64,000 nt of DNA from Helicobacter sp. 13S00401-1 (GTDB lineage Bacteria; Campylobacterota; Campylobacteria; Campylobacterales; Helicobacteraceae). Of this stretch, positions 54,029-63,560 are shown piece by piece (the stretch's first letter is position 1; the number at the start of each line of letters is the position of its first letter). A program made the translations under genes and the position numbers. The stretch is taken from contig NZ_MLAR01000006.1 of NCBI RefSeq assembly GCF_002272925.1, forward strand, positions 36,757 to 100,756, given 5' to 3'. A model generated the notes under the pieces. It ran no database searches. It saw only the letters and a list, made by a program, of their open reading frames with translations, and was not told the origin of the DNA.

Positions 54029-54904
54029 ATGTTCGCAAGTGTTAAAAAAGCTATTAATAACTTTAGTGAACTAGTGGTTTTTAAACACACTATCTTTAGT
54101 GCAAGTTTTATACTAGTATCTTTAGTAGTAGCAAGTAAGCAGTTAAATGGCTCTCCATGGTTTGGCTGGAGACTTTTAATCTTATGTATCATAGCTTTAA
54201 TTACAGCTAGAAACTTTGCTATGGCTTTTAATAGATTCTTAGACTATGACATAGATAAAAGCAACCCTAGAACTGCTAGTAGACCTAGTGTAGATGGTAG
54301 GATAAGCAGGCCTGCTATAGCACTTTTTTGTATAGCCAACATAGTAGTTTTTATAGTTGCAAGCTACTTTATAAACCACCTTGCTTTTTATCTATCTTTT
54401 CCATTTATTATCATCTTAGGCTTTTATAGCTTCGTGAAACGCTTTAGCTATCTAGCCCATATAGTTTTAGGAGTTAGTCTAGGACTTGCACCACTTTCTG
54501 GTGTTATAGCAGTACTAGCAAACATCCCACTTTGGAGCATATGGCTTTCTATAGGTGTGCTTTTTTGGGTAGCTGGCTTTGATATTTTATACTCCATACA
54601 AGATATAAACCATGATAAAAAAGAAAAGCTTTACTCCATACCTTCTTACTTTGGACTTAGCAAATCTTTACTTATATCAAGAGTATGTCATGTACTAACA
54701 GTTATCTTTTGGCTAGCGTTTATAGTTAGTTATAAGGGAGGATTTTTTGCTTATATAGGGCTTATACTAAGTATTTTAATGCTTTTATATGAGCAATATT
54801 TAGTTTCTAAGAATCTAGAAAATATACCAAAAGCCTTCTTTGTGACTAATGGCTATCTAGGCTTTGTTTTTTTAATCTTTATCATCTTAGATACTATCTT
54901 TTAA
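54029..54904 (+). CDS. mqnP: UbiA-family prenyltransferase (menaquinone pathway, MqnP-like)
   Basis: 291 residues, eight or nine membrane helices. Prenyl-diphosphate/Mg site NRFLDYDIDKSNPRT and the second Asp-rich motif FDILYSIQDINHDKKEKLYS. In futalosine-pathway Campylobacterota this enzyme prenylates the naphthoate precursor of menaquinone; older annotation is UbiA (4-hydroxybenzoate). Seventeen bases after the DUF502 gene. The symbol is given on phylogenetic grounds and is less certain than the family. Confidence 0.83.
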   Translation: MFASVKKAINNFSELVVFKHTIFSASFILVSLVVASKQLNGSPWFGWRLLILCIIALITARNFAMAFNRFLDYDIDKSNPRTASRPSVDGRISRPAIALFCIANIVVFIVASYFINHLAFYLSFPFIIILGFYSFVKRFSYLAHIVLGVSLGLAPLSGVIAVLANIPLWSIWLSIGVLFWVAGFDILYSIQDINHDKKEKLYSIPSYFGLSKSLLISRVCHVLTVIFWLAFIVSYKGGFFAYIGLILSILMLLYEQYLVSKNLENIPKAFFVTNGYLGFVFLIFIILDTIF

Positions 54905-54916
54905 GGAACTTTTATC

Positions 54917-55465
54917 ATGGAGCTAAATAGCAAAGCTTTAAAAGAGCTAGGCACTAGGTTAGTAGAAACTAGATTAAAGCTAGAACTATCTTTAAGTGAA
55001 GATTCTAAAAATGCCTTTGAAGCAGAGTTTTTAGATATAAGTTTTTCTCAAGTTAGCCCAGTTGATAGGTGGATAAATAATATCTACTCAAGAAGTGAAG
55101 CAAGGGATAGTGACCCTTTAGTTTTAGAGCTATTATGCGAGCTTTATAAAAAACTAGATGGTCTAGAAATGATGCTAAGTAAGGAATCTAAAAGCTTTTT
55201 AGAACTAAAATATGAAGCATATAGCACTTTTCTTGGCCATGGAGTGATAGTCTTAGAAGATTCTAAAAACCTAGAGCCTTTTAAAGAGTACTACGCGAGG
55301 TTATCTTTGCCTGTTTTTCCCACTAGAGAGGTGCCTTTATTTGCCACTTTGGAGCCTGAAGGCATTTTAAAAATCACTAAGATGGGTAAAAAAGATATAG
55401 AGGATTTTGACAACTATATAGCTTTAGTCGAAAGAGAAAGCATTAGAAACTTAAAGCTTTCTTAA
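54917..55465 (+). CDS. Uncharacterised Campylobacterota protein
   Basis: 182 residues, no signal or membrane segment. An N-terminal helical half (LNSKALKELGTRLVETRLKL) and a C-terminal beta-rich half (FPTREVPLFATLEPEGILKI). AAGGAAC precedes the ATG, and the gene is 12 bases from the prenyltransferase gene. The layout of a helical head and a small barrel-like tail would allow a PilZ-like domain, but the RxxxR motif is not seen. Function unknown. Confidence 0.65.
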   Translation: MELNSKALKELGTRLVETRLKLELSLSEDSKNAFEAEFLDISFSQVSPVDRWINNIYSRSEARDSDPLVLELLCELYKKLDGLEMMLSKESKSFLELKYEAYSTFLGHGVIVLEDSKNLEPFKEYYARLSLPVFPTREVPLFATLEPEGILKITKMGKKDIEDFDNYIALVERESIRNLKLS

Positions 55466-55490
55466 TATTTAATAAGGGATAAGAGGTTAT

Positions 55491-56006
55491 ATGAACTCAT
55501 TTGAAACGTTGAATTTCGATCTTGTAGTTAGTATCGTTGGGATACTTTTTTTAATTATATTAATCTTTTTGCTAGTTTATGTAGCACTTAGAGATAAAGA
55601 TGTTTCTAAAAAGTTTATACGTATAGAGCAGTCCATTGAAGACTTGAACAAAGAGGTTTATAAGATTCAAAAGTGGATTATGGAATCTAAAAATACAAAA
55701 GATCCTCTAAGCCTTGATATGGTTTTAAAAAAAGATCTTGATTACATAATCAGCACGCAAAAAAAAGAGCTTGATGTTTTAAACTCTAATCTTCAGTCTG
55801 ATAGAGAGTACTTTGAAAATAAGATCTTAATCTTAGAAGAAAGACTAAGAGAAATGGGGCATTTTGGAGGGTCTATGCAAAATAAAAATGAAGCAAAGAT
55901 CCTTCAAATGTTTCAAGATGGACATAGCATAGACAAGATAGCAAAAGAGCTTCGCATGGGAAAAGGTGAGGTTGAGTTTATATTAAAGTTATCTGATATT
56001 AAGTAG
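55491..56006 (+). CDS. DUF6115-like membrane protein with C-terminal HTH
   Basis: 171 residues. One N-terminal membrane helix (about 10–32), a long charged coiled coil (about 40–125), and a C-terminal helix-turn-helix-like segment (ILQMFQDGHSIDKIAKEL followed by RMGKGEVEFIL). Such membrane-tethered coiled coils with a terminal HTH recur in Campylobacterota; none is well characterised. Part of the plus-strand train. Confidence 0.7.
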   Translation: MNSFETLNFDLVVSIVGILFLIILIFLLVYVALRDKDVSKKFIRIEQSIEDLNKEVYKIQKWIMESKNTKDPLSLDMVLKKDLDYIISTQKKELDVLNSNLQSDREYFENKILILEERLREMGHFGGSMQNKNEAKILQMFQDGHSIDKIAKELRMGKGEVEFILKLSDIK

Positions 56007-56017
56007 GATTTTTATAT

Positions 56018-56599
56018 ATGAGTTATACACCGCATAATGACAAGATGCCTTTTAAAACTCTTGTCTGGACTACATTATTTTTTACTATCATCATCACAGC
56101 ATCTAATGTTTTAGTTGCTTTTCAGATAGGTCATACACCTCTAACTTATGGGGCTATAACTTATCCTTTTTCATTTTTGCTAATGGATGTTATGAGTGAA
56201 AAGTATGATAGACGCTCAGTCATGAAAGCTTTAAGAGTAGGTTTAGTCCTAGCTTTTATACCCTCTATGTTTATAAGCGAAACACCACGCTTTGCCATAG
56301 CAAGCATAAGTGCGTTTTGTGTTTCTCAGTATCTTGATGTAGTTATATTTTTTAAGATAAAGCAGCGTTTCCCAAAACTTTGGTGGTTTAGAAACGCAAC
56401 TTCAGCAAGCCTAGCACAGTTTATAGATACTATAATCTTTTTCCACGTAGCCTTTCTTTTTAGTGTGCACTACTCAGAAGTATGGCTTATGGGACTAAGT
56501 GACTACTCTATAAAGCTGATACTAAACTTTATAAATATCCCACTTTTTTATCTTATAGCTGTTAGAACCTATAAACGTTTTAGTTTTATAAAAAGATAG
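56018..56599 (+). CDS. Queuosine precursor transporter (YhhQ family)
   Basis: 193-residue inner-membrane protein with five or six helices. Family motifs: LTYGAITYPFSFLLMDVMSE and SLAQFIDTIIFFHVAF. It imports a queuosine precursor such as preQ0 or preQ1 in other bacteria. It ends three bases before bpt. Confidence 0.85.
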   Translation: MSYTPHNDKMPFKTLVWTTLFFTIIITASNVLVAFQIGHTPLTYGAITYPFSFLLMDVMSEKYDRRSVMKALRVGLVLAFIPSMFISETPRFAIASISAFCVSQYLDVVIFFKIKQRFPKLWWFRNATSASLAQFIDTIIFFHVAFLFSVHYSEVWLMGLSDYSIKLILNFINIPLFYLIAVRTYKRFSFIKR

Positions 56600-56601
56600 T
56601 T

Positions 56602-57339
56602 ATGGAATGTTATGAATTTAACTCAGAACTGCATCCTTGCTCCTACTTTAAAGATAAACAAGGACGCTTTCACTACTTTTGTATAAAAGACTGCTCATCT
56701 TACTTTTATAGAGGACTTTTAGAAAGGGGCTATAGGCGTTTTGGTGAGTTTTTCTTTGTACCTAGATGTGGGGAGTGTAAAGAGTGCATAACTATTAGGA
56801 ATCTAGTCTCAGAGTTTAGCCCTAGTGCTAATATGCTAAAGGTTATGAAAAAAAATAAAGAAACGCTTTTTACTATAAAGCGCCCCTTGGTCAATGACGC
56901 CCGCGTGTGTTTATATGTCAAGTATCATCTTAAGATGGCAAAAAAGAAAGGTTGGTCTTTTAATAATATAGACATGCAAACTTATAGAGAAACCTTTGTT
57001 GAAGGGGCTGGTGAGTTTGGCTATGAGATGTGTTTGTATAGGGATAATAGACTTATAGGAGTTAGCTACTTTGATATAGTTTCAGATTCTTTAAGTGCGA
57101 TTTATTTCTTTTATGATCATGACTATGAACATCTAAGTCTAGGCACTCTTAATATCTTACTTCTCTTTTCCCTAGCAAAAAAGCTAAACTTAAAGTACTT
57201 TTATCCGGGCTATTGGATAAAAGATCATGATTCTATGGGGTATAAAGAGAGATTTAAGCCTTTTGAGATGTTAGTTAATGAACCTAATATCTTTGATAAA
57301 ACACAGTACAAGCTCTACAAAACAAACCATAAAAAGTAA
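56602..57339 (+). CDS. bpt: Aspartate/glutamate leucyltransferase
   Basis: 245 residues. Adds Leu from Leu-tRNA to proteins with N-terminal Asp or Glu, marking them for ClpAP/ClpS degradation. Cysteine pairs near the N-terminus (CSYFKDKQGRFHYF; CGECKECITI), then YDHDYEHLSLGTLNILL and YFYPGYWIKDHDSMGYKERF. Three bases after the transporter gene. Confidence 0.93.
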   Translation: MECYEFNSELHPCSYFKDKQGRFHYFCIKDCSSYFYRGLLERGYRRFGEFFFVPRCGECKECITIRNLVSEFSPSANMLKVMKKNKETLFTIKRPLVNDARVCLYVKYHLKMAKKKGWSFNNIDMQTYRETFVEGAGEFGYEMCLYRDNRLIGVSYFDIVSDSLSAIYFFYDHDYEHLSLGTLNILLLFSLAKKLNLKYFYPGYWIKDHDSMGYKERFKPFEMLVNEPNIFDKTQYKLYKTNHKK

Positions 57340-57360
57340 AAGACTTACTTAAGGAGAAAT

Positions 57361-58170
57361 ATGAACTTTAGTAATAAAACATCGCGTGTATTTGGCAAGA
57401 TAGCAAATAAAGCCTTCCCCCACATCATCCAAACCTTTATTAATAGACTTTATGTCTATGTATTTAAAATAGACATGAGTGAGTTTGAAAAACCTTGTAG
57501 CTATAAAACTTTAAATGCCCTTTTCACAAGAAGCCTTATTAAGCCTAGAAACACAGATGCTAAGCCTTTTAATCTTATAAGCCCAACAGATAGTTTGATA
57601 ATGGAACAAGGTGCTTTAAAAGATTATAAAGCTCTCCAGATTAAAGGTATGGAGTACTCAGTTTTGCCGTTTCTAGGACTAAGTGATACAAAAGAAATAG
57701 AATCTATAAAAGACTATAAGTTTATAAATCTCTATCTTTCACCTAAAGACTACCATAGATTCCATGCCCCTTGTGATCTAGAAGTACTAGAAGCAAAGTA
57801 CTTTAGTGGCAGACTTTTACCTGTTAATAAGCCCTCACTCCTAAAGAATAAAGATCTTTTTAATATTAATGAAAGAGTAGTTTTAAAAGTACGCTTTAGC
57901 TATAACAAAGAGATAGCCTACTATGTCGCAGTTGGCGCACTTAATGTAGGTAAGATGAGTTTTAGCTTTGATGTTAAGATAAAAACTAATGCTAAGTTTG
58001 GTGATGCTATCTATACTTATAAAGACTGTTTTTTTAAAGCAGGTGATGAGATAGGAACTTTTGAAATGGGATCTACTATAGTTTTAATAGCAAATATGCT
58101 TTTTGCAAAAGATGCACAAGATACTATAAAGATGGGTCAAGAGCTAGCCTTGCTTAATAAAAACTCTTAA
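57361..58170 (+). CDS. psd: Phosphatidylserine decarboxylase proenzyme
   Basis: 269 residues. Makes phosphatidylethanolamine at the inner membrane. The self-cleavage site that yields the pyruvoyl group is visible (FEMGSTIVLI), with the substrate-site LYLSPKDYHRFHAP. AAGGAG precedes the ATG. In the plus-strand train between bpt and the JAMM peptidase gene. Confidence 0.95.
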   Translation: MNFSNKTSRVFGKIANKAFPHIIQTFINRLYVYVFKIDMSEFEKPCSYKTLNALFTRSLIKPRNTDAKPFNLISPTDSLIMEQGALKDYKALQIKGMEYSVLPFLGLSDTKEIESIKDYKFINLYLSPKDYHRFHAPCDLEVLEAKYFSGRLLPVNKPSLLKNKDLFNINERVVLKVRFSYNKEIAYYVAVGALNVGKMSFSFDVKIKTNAKFGDAIYTYKDCFFKAGDEIGTFEMGSTIVLIANMLFAKDAQDTIKMGQELALLNKNS

Positions 58171-58182
58171 TAAGGAGCTTTA

Positions 58183-58626
58183 GTGTTTGTAGTTACTAGC
58201 GAAGTTTATGAAAGCTTAATAAAGTACGCAAAAGAAAAGCAAGATGTTGAGATCTGTGGCTATTTACTAGGTAAAAGGCTTTTAAATGGTAGCTTTCAAA
58301 CTAAGATAGCAACTGACTTTATCTATATGAAAAATGTACATGATAATCCAGTGTATTTTTTTACCATGGATACAAATGAACAACTAGGTGCTCTAAAAAG
58401 TGCTAATGATAAAAAGCTTAATATCATAGGAGTGTTTCACTCCCACCCACTAGCCCTAGCCTTTCCAAGTAAGGAAGACTTAAAGTATATGGGAGAAGCC
58501 TTTAGCTATATCATCATCTCTTTTTGGGATAAGGCTAAAAAAAGGCGGGATTTAGAAAAAGAGAGCCTTAACTCTTTTGCTATAACTAAAAGCGGCTTAA
58601 GGCAAGAAATAGTTTTTGTACTTTAA
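58183..58626 (+). CDS. JAMM/Mov34 (M67) metallopeptidase-like protein
   Basis: 147 residues. Complete JAMM zinc signature: the early glutamate in EICGYLLGKR, then GVFHSHPLALAFPSKED (H-x-H, x7, S-x-x-D). Starts at GTG after AAGGAG. Bacterial JAMM proteins often cleave isopeptide or sulfur-carrier conjugates; no ThiS/MoaD-like gene lies next to it, so the substrate is unknown. Confidence 0.83.
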   Translation: MFVVTSEVYESLIKYAKEKQDVEICGYLLGKRLLNGSFQTKIATDFIYMKNVHDNPVYFFTMDTNEQLGALKSANDKKLNIIGVFHSHPLALAFPSKEDLKYMGEAFSYIIISFWDKAKKRRDLEKESLNSFAITKSGLRQEIVFVL

Positions 58627-58635
58627 AGGATACTT

Positions 58636-59259
58636 ATGAAGCTAGTGGTTTTTGACTTTGATGGAACCTTAATGGATAATGAGACTATAGATGAGCTAGC
58701 AAATGCTTATGATGTAAAAGATGAGATAGGTTATATAACTAAAGAGGCTATGGAAGGAAGACTTGATTTTTTTAGTGCCCTAACTCAAAGAGTAGCCCTA
58801 CTAAAAGGCATGCCTTTAGATATAGCAACTAGTGTAGCCCACACTCTAACTCCTATGCCTAATGCAAAAGAGTGTATAGCTGAGTTAAAAAAAGCAGGCT
58901 TTATAGTGATCTGTTTTAGCGGAGGCTTTAACATCGCCACTGAGTACTATAAAGATATCTTAGGTCTTGATGCTACCTTTAGTAATGTCTTGCATGTAGA
59001 ACATGGTAAGCTAACTGGCAAGGTGGGAGGGAGCATGATGTTTTCAGATTCTAAAGGCGTTATGTTAAAAAGCTTTTCTTCCATGCTAGGACTTAGTAAA
59101 AAAGACTGTGTCGCTATAGGTGATGGGGCTAATGACTTAAGTATGTTTGAGTATGCAGAAACTAAAATTGCCTTTTGTGCAAAGCCAGCTTTAAAAGCTA
59201 AGGCAAGCCATGTGGTAGATTCTAAAGATATGAACTTGATTTTAGACATGATTTTATAA
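58636..59259 (+). CDS. serB: Phosphoserine phosphatase (HAD superfamily)
   Basis: 207 residues. HAD motifs: DFDGTLMDNETIDEL, FSGGFNIATEYY, KGVMLKSF and GDGANDLSMFEYAE. Makes serine from phosphoserine. Nine bases after the JAMM gene; last gene before the outer-membrane protein gene. Confidence 0.93.
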   Translation: MKLVVFDFDGTLMDNETIDELANAYDVKDEIGYITKEAMEGRLDFFSALTQRVALLKGMPLDIATSVAHTLTPMPNAKECIAELKKAGFIVICFSGGFNIATEYYKDILGLDATFSNVLHVEHGKLTGKVGGSMMFSDSKGVMLKSFSSMLGLSKKDCVAIGDGANDLSMFEYAETKIAFCAKPALKAKASHVVDSKDMNLILDMIL

Positions 59260-59312
59260 GACTTTAATTATTAATATCAAAAGTCTATCTTACAAACAAC
59301 AAAGGGGGAAAG

Positions 59313-60071
59313 ATGTTACAAACAAAGATAAGTAAGGTCTTATTTATACTACTAGGACTAGCTAGTGGCCTAAGTGCAAAGCAGTGGTATGATAATCCAG
59401 ACTATGGCGCTTTTGTAGGGGCTAGTCTTCAAGGCACAAGAAGCCTAAAGCCTTTTATGGACACTAAAAATGGTACACCTATAAGTAGTGGGAGCTTAGA
59501 TATACAAACAGATTCTAAACTTGGCTATCTTATACAAGCAGGTGGTTTTTACTATCCAACAAAATATGTTGGATTTAGGGGCTATTACACCTATGGTTCT
59601 TTTAATACAACTAGCGATGCTACCTTCTCACAAGCTCTTGGAGGGAATGGAACTAGTTCTTCAAGCAGGAATCTTAATAATGAAGGAAGTTTTCAAAGCA
59701 TAAACCTAGACTTACTTTTAAAATATGACATTACTAGCTATTTAAATGCTAGCTTATTTTTTGGAGTTGGGTTTGAACACTTAAGTTTAGGTAAATCTTC
59801 AACTACGCTTCATAGTGAAAGCACTGGGGCTATAGAGCCTACTTTAAGTATAGATGCGCAACAAAGAAATGGCGCTGTTATAAATGCTGGTATACAGGTT
59901 AGCTTTTTTAGATTTAACCAACTAGAACTAGGTATGAAGATACCAACTTATAGTCTAGATACTACTAGCTCTTATCAAGCTAGTAGTATAACAACTGCTC
60001 AAACCTATCATGAAAAGCAAGGATTACCTACAAGATTCTACGTAGGATATAACTTAGTTTTTGGATTTTAG
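59313..60071 (+). CDS. Outer-membrane protein, Helicobacter small OMP type
   Basis: 252 residues with a signal peptide (about 1–22, LFILLGLASGLSA). Strands and turns of a small barrel: YGAFVGASLQGTRSL, GGFYYPTKYVGFRGYYTYGSF and a final RFYVGYNLVFGF ending in Phe. Ser/Thr-rich loops mid-protein. GGGGGAAAG precedes the ATG. Function unknown; not closely similar to the 33–35 kb pair. Confidence 0.7.
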   Translation: MLQTKISKVLFILLGLASGLSAKQWYDNPDYGAFVGASLQGTRSLKPFMDTKNGTPISSGSLDIQTDSKLGYLIQAGGFYYPTKYVGFRGYYTYGSFNTTSDATFSQALGGNGTSSSSRNLNNEGSFQSINLDLLLKYDITSYLNASLFFGVGFEHLSLGKSSTTLHSESTGAIEPTLSIDAQQRNGAVINAGIQVSFFRFNQLELGMKIPTYSLDTTSSYQASSITTAQTYHEKQGLPTRFYVGYNLVFGF

Positions 60072-60076
60072 GCATA

Positions 60077-60110
60077 TTTTGTGAATATTTATCAATAAAT
60101 ATTCACAAAA
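60077..60110. terminator. Strong hairpin after the outer-membrane protein gene
   Basis: Perfect 15-bp stem (TTTTGTGAATATTTA and complement) with loop TCAA, six bases past the stop. Confidence 0.7.
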
Positions 60111-60220
60111 CGTATTTTGATTTAAACTTCATTAATAAACACTATTTTTTTTTCTCCACTTTAGTCGCTTTTTATCATTATTAGTTATATAATGCGTAAA
60201 TAAATAACAAGGAGCAGATA

Positions 60221-61300
60221 ATGACAAAGTATATTTTAATAGGAAGTTTAGTTGCGTTTTGTGCTGTGAGTGCTGTTAATGTTGTTAGCGCAAAAGACAT
60301 TGATGGAAAAACTCTGCTTAAACAAGCTAAAGATGCTGGACTTGTTGCTATGCCTACTGGTGAAGCACTTAGAAAAAGACAAATAGAACTAGCTAATCAC
60401 AACAAACTAGCAGAAGGCTATAAAGATAAAATGACACCAGCTCAAATCGAGTTAGGTAAACAACTATTTTTTGACCCACGTATCTCAACTTCTGGAATCA
60501 TATCTTGTAACACTTGCCACAACCTAGGTTTAGGTGGAGTAGATGGCGTTCCAGCAGCTGTTGGTAACCGCTGGACTCCAAACCCACACGGTCTTAACTC
60601 ACCTACAGTTTATAACTCAGTATTTAACAGTAGACAGTTTTGGGATGGAAGAGCTCACCACTTAAGCGACCAAGCCCAAGGACCTATCCAAGCATCTAAT
60701 GAAATGGCAGCAGATCCAAAAGTAGTTATAGAAAAAATCCTTTCTATGCCTGGATATGTAAAAGAGTTCCAAAAAGCTTATGGTAAAAATGTAAAAATCG
60801 ACTTTGACTTAGTAACTGATACTATAGCTATGTTTGAAGAAACTCTAGTTACTCCAGATAGCCCTTATGATCGCTTTATGAAAGGTGACCTTAAAGCTTT
60901 AACTGAAAAACAAAAAGAAGGTTTTGAGCTTTTCATAACAAAAGGATGTGTAGCTTGCCACGGTGGTGTTAACTTAGGTGGACAAATGAGACCTTTCCAA
61001 CTAGCTGGCAAATATAAATATGATAATGTAGGTGACTTCCACGGAAATAAAGAAGGGCTAATAAAAGCTCCTACTTTAAGAAATATCCTTCAAACAGCAC
61101 CTTACTTCCACAACGGTCAGTTCTGGGACGTAAAAGATGCTATCAAAGAAATGGGTAGAGTACAACTTGGTATAAAAATAACTAATGACGAAGCTCAAAA
61201 AATAGCTGCTTTCTTTGCTTCTCTAACAGGTAAAAAACCAGTTATAACTTATCCTGAGTTCCCAGTATCAACTGATTCAACTCCAAGACCACAGTTTTAA
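60221..61300 (+). CDS. Di-haem cytochrome c peroxidase
   Basis: 359 residues with a signal peptide (about 1–24). Two c-type haem sites, CNTCHNLG and CVACHGGVN, with the MauG/CCP core GNRWTPNPHGLNSPTVYN and PTLRNILQTAPYFHNGQFWD. Periplasmic; reduces hydrogen peroxide with electrons from cytochrome c. AAGGAG precedes the ATG. It stands alone, likely with its own promoter. Confidence 0.94.
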   Translation: MTKYILIGSLVAFCAVSAVNVVSAKDIDGKTLLKQAKDAGLVAMPTGEALRKRQIELANHNKLAEGYKDKMTPAQIELGKQLFFDPRISTSGIISCNTCHNLGLGGVDGVPAAVGNRWTPNPHGLNSPTVYNSVFNSRQFWDGRAHHLSDQAQGPIQASNEMAADPKVVIEKILSMPGYVKEFQKAYGKNVKIDFDLVTDTIAMFEETLVTPDSPYDRFMKGDLKALTEKQKEGFELFITKGCVACHGGVNLGGQMRPFQLAGKYKYDNVGDFHGNKEGLIKAPTLRNILQTAPYFHNGQFWDVKDAIKEMGRVQLGIKITNDEAQKIAAFFASLTGKKPVITYPEFPVSTDSTPRPQF

Positions 61301-61474
61301 TTTTTAACTTTGCCTTTTGTCCTTTAGCTTTAAGTCCTGCTCTTTTAAAGAGTAAGGTTTAAAGCCTTATATCTACTAAGTACTTTTTTTCATACCACTT
61401 TTTTTTGATTTCACATTTCACACATTTGGAAGTAGTAATATTTCATATATAAACTTAAAAGTAAAAGGATGCAT

Positions 61475-62176
61475 ATGGGAAGGATTATGACTTTTAGTGG
61501 TGCTGGTTTAAGTGCAGAATCTGGACTTAATACTTTTAGAGATAAAGATGGTCTTTGGACACAATATGATGCTTCTGAAGTTTGTAACATAAACAATTGG
61601 AAGAAAAACTTTAATCTAGTGCATGAGTTTTATAACAAAAGACGAGTACAGCTTGGCACAGTAAAACCAAATGCCATGCATGAGTACTTTAAAAACCTAG
61701 AAGATAGATATGTCACAGTGCATATAACACAAAATGTAGATGATCTTTTACTTAGGGCAGGCTGTAAAAACATCTTACAAATCCACGGGCAGATAGATAA
61801 AGTCTACTGCACAGAGTGTGGTGAGGTTTACACACTAGGTCATAGTGAGTATACATTTTGGCCTTGTAAAAAGTGTGGTAGTAAATGGATAAAGCCTTAT
61901 GTAGTTTTTTTTGGAGAAGCAGCACCTAAGTATAAAAACCTATGGCAAGAGATAGCTACTCTAGACAAAGATGATATAGTCTTAGTTGTAGGTACTAGTG
62001 GGGCAGTTATAGATATAGCTTCTATGATAGCAAGTAAGCAAAGTTTAAAAATCCTAAACAATCTTGAAGATGATAAATATATGGATGATAATGTTTTTGA
62101 TGAAAGATTCTATGGCAAAGCTACACATCAAATAGACCTAATAGACAACCTTATAAAACAAAAGATGGGATATTAA
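61475..62176 (+). CDS. Sir2-family NAD-dependent protein deacylase
   Basis: 233 residues from ATG 61475, correctly spaced after AAAAGGA (ATG 61469 overlaps that site). NAD motif FSGAGLSAESGLNTFRDKDG, TQNVDDLL, catalytic histidine in IHGQID, and a Zn site (CTEC...CKKC). Followed by two housekeeping genes in the same direction. Confidence 0.93.
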   Translation: MGRIMTFSGAGLSAESGLNTFRDKDGLWTQYDASEVCNINNWKKNFNLVHEFYNKRRVQLGTVKPNAMHEYFKNLEDRYVTVHITQNVDDLLLRAGCKNILQIHGQIDKVYCTECGEVYTLGHSEYTFWPCKKCGSKWIKPYVVFFGEAAPKYKNLWQEIATLDKDDIVLVVGTSGAVIDIASMIASKQSLKILNNLEDDKYMDDNVFDERFYGKATHQIDLIDNLIKQKMGY

Positions 62177-62191
62177 CAAAGACTATAAAGC

Positions 62192-62869
62192 ATGCTTGAA
62201 GATTTAAAGATTATTAAAAAAGATATAAAAAATATCATCTTAAGGATAAAACTTGATGGCAGTATCAGCCTGAGTGTGCCAAAAAGAGTAGGCAAAAAGT
62301 ATATACAAGAGTTTTTAGAAAAAAAATCTAGCTGGATAGAATCTAAACTTAGCTATATAAAAAGTCTTCAAGCTAGTAAGCCCCCTACTCAAAAAGATTA
62401 TATAAGTGGAGAAGACTTTTTTTATCTTGGTAAAAGCTACACTTTAAAGGTTATAGAATCTAAGGTTAATAAAGTAGTGCTTTTAGAAGATACCCTTAAT
62501 CTTTATATTAAAGATGTAGATAACAAGATAAAAAAGCAAAGCCTTATAAAAGCGTGGTATAAAAAGCAAGCCTTTGAATGTTTTCAAAGCGTGATTGATA
62601 GATATGCACCTATAGTCAAAAAAGAAGTAAAAGCACTCAAAGTAAGAGAGATGAAAACAAGATGGGGTAGTTGTAATCACTCCAAGGCATATATCAACTT
62701 AAACCTTTCTCTTGTTAAATACCCACTTTGTGCTATAGAGTATGTAGTCTTTCACGAACTAGCACATCTTATACACCCTAACCACTCACCTAAGTTTTGG
62801 AGTTATATTAAAGCTCATATGAGTGATTACAAGCAAAGAAGTGATATGTTAAAGACTAAGCTAGCATAA
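62192..62869 (+). CDS. YgjP/DUF45-type zinc metallopeptidase
   Basis: 225 residues. Zinc motif FHELAHLIHPNHSPKFW (HExxH plus downstream His), preceded by the family stretch MKTRWGSCNHSKAYINLN. Predicted metal-dependent hydrolase; in-cell role unknown. Fifteen bases after the Sir2 gene. Confidence 0.87.
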   Translation: MLEDLKIIKKDIKNIILRIKLDGSISLSVPKRVGKKYIQEFLEKKSSWIESKLSYIKSLQASKPPTQKDYISGEDFFYLGKSYTLKVIESKVNKVVLLEDTLNLYIKDVDNKIKKQSLIKAWYKKQAFECFQSVIDRYAPIVKKEVKALKVREMKTRWGSCNHSKAYINLNLSLVKYPLCAIEYVVFHELAHLIHPNHSPKFWSYIKAHMSDYKQRSDMLKTKLA

Positions 62870-62905
62870 GTGTATAATCTTTAAAAACTAAGTTAAGGAA
62901 AACAT

Positions 62906-63313
62906 ATGAAGATAAGAGTCTACTACGAAGATACAGACTGTGGGGGCATAGTCTATCATGCTAACTATTTAAAGTACTGCGAGCGTGCAAGGAGTGAATT
63001 TTTTTACGATAAAGGGCTTTCACCTGAGATAGAAGGCAAGGGCTTTGTAGTCATACACATAGATGCTAGTTTTATAAGTGTGGCAGTTTTGGCAGATGAA
63101 CTAGAAGTAAAAAGCAGGGTTGTAAAACTTGGTAAAAGCGGCATGAGTGTTAGACAAGATATATATCTTAAAGATAAGCTTATATTTAAAGCTACTATTA
63201 AACTAGCTTGTATTGATATGCATACTAAAAGGATAGCTAGGATTCCAGAAGAGACTTATAAGATACTAGAACAAGATATGGAAGAAGGACTAAAAGAGTT
63301 ACAGCTTAACTAA
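62906..63313 (+). CDS. ybgC: Acyl-CoA thioesterase YbgC
   Basis: 135-residue hot-dog thioesterase. VYYEDTDCGGIVYHANYLKY with the catalytic Asp, then RARSEFF. AAGGAAA precedes the ATG. Often linked to the Tol-Pal system or phospholipid turnover in other bacteria; no tol genes are in view. Confidence 0.9.
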   Translation: MKIRVYYEDTDCGGIVYHANYLKYCERARSEFFYDKGLSPEIEGKGFVVIHIDASFISVAVLADELEVKSRVVKLGKSGMSVRQDIYLKDKLIFKATIKLACIDMHTKRIARIPEETYKILEQDMEEGLKELQLN

Positions 63314-63439
63314 AGAGTAAGTAGTGCTTAGGTACTTAGGCTATTAAAACTATAAAACTTTTGCTGGCTTTTAAAAAATCTTTATCTTATCTTTAAGCCT
63401 TTAGATTACTTTAGCAAGCATGGCGATCTAAAGCTTTAA

Positions 63440-63468
63440 AGATAGAATCTAAACCCCAGATTCTATCT
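63440..63468. terminator. Terminator between ybgC and the chemoreceptor gene
   Basis: An 11-bp stem AGATAGAATCT/AGATTCTATCT with a seven-base loop, another terminator made of the octamer pair. Next to it, 63462–63538 is almost entirely pyrimidine on the plus strand. 63314–63439 holds no gene. Confidence 0.65.
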
Positions 63469-63560
63469 CTTCTCTTTCCCTTTTCCTATCTCCTATCTCT
63501 CTCTTCTTATCCCTTTCTCTTTTCCTCCCTTCCTTTACCCTAAAAAGAACAAGTCCTCCT

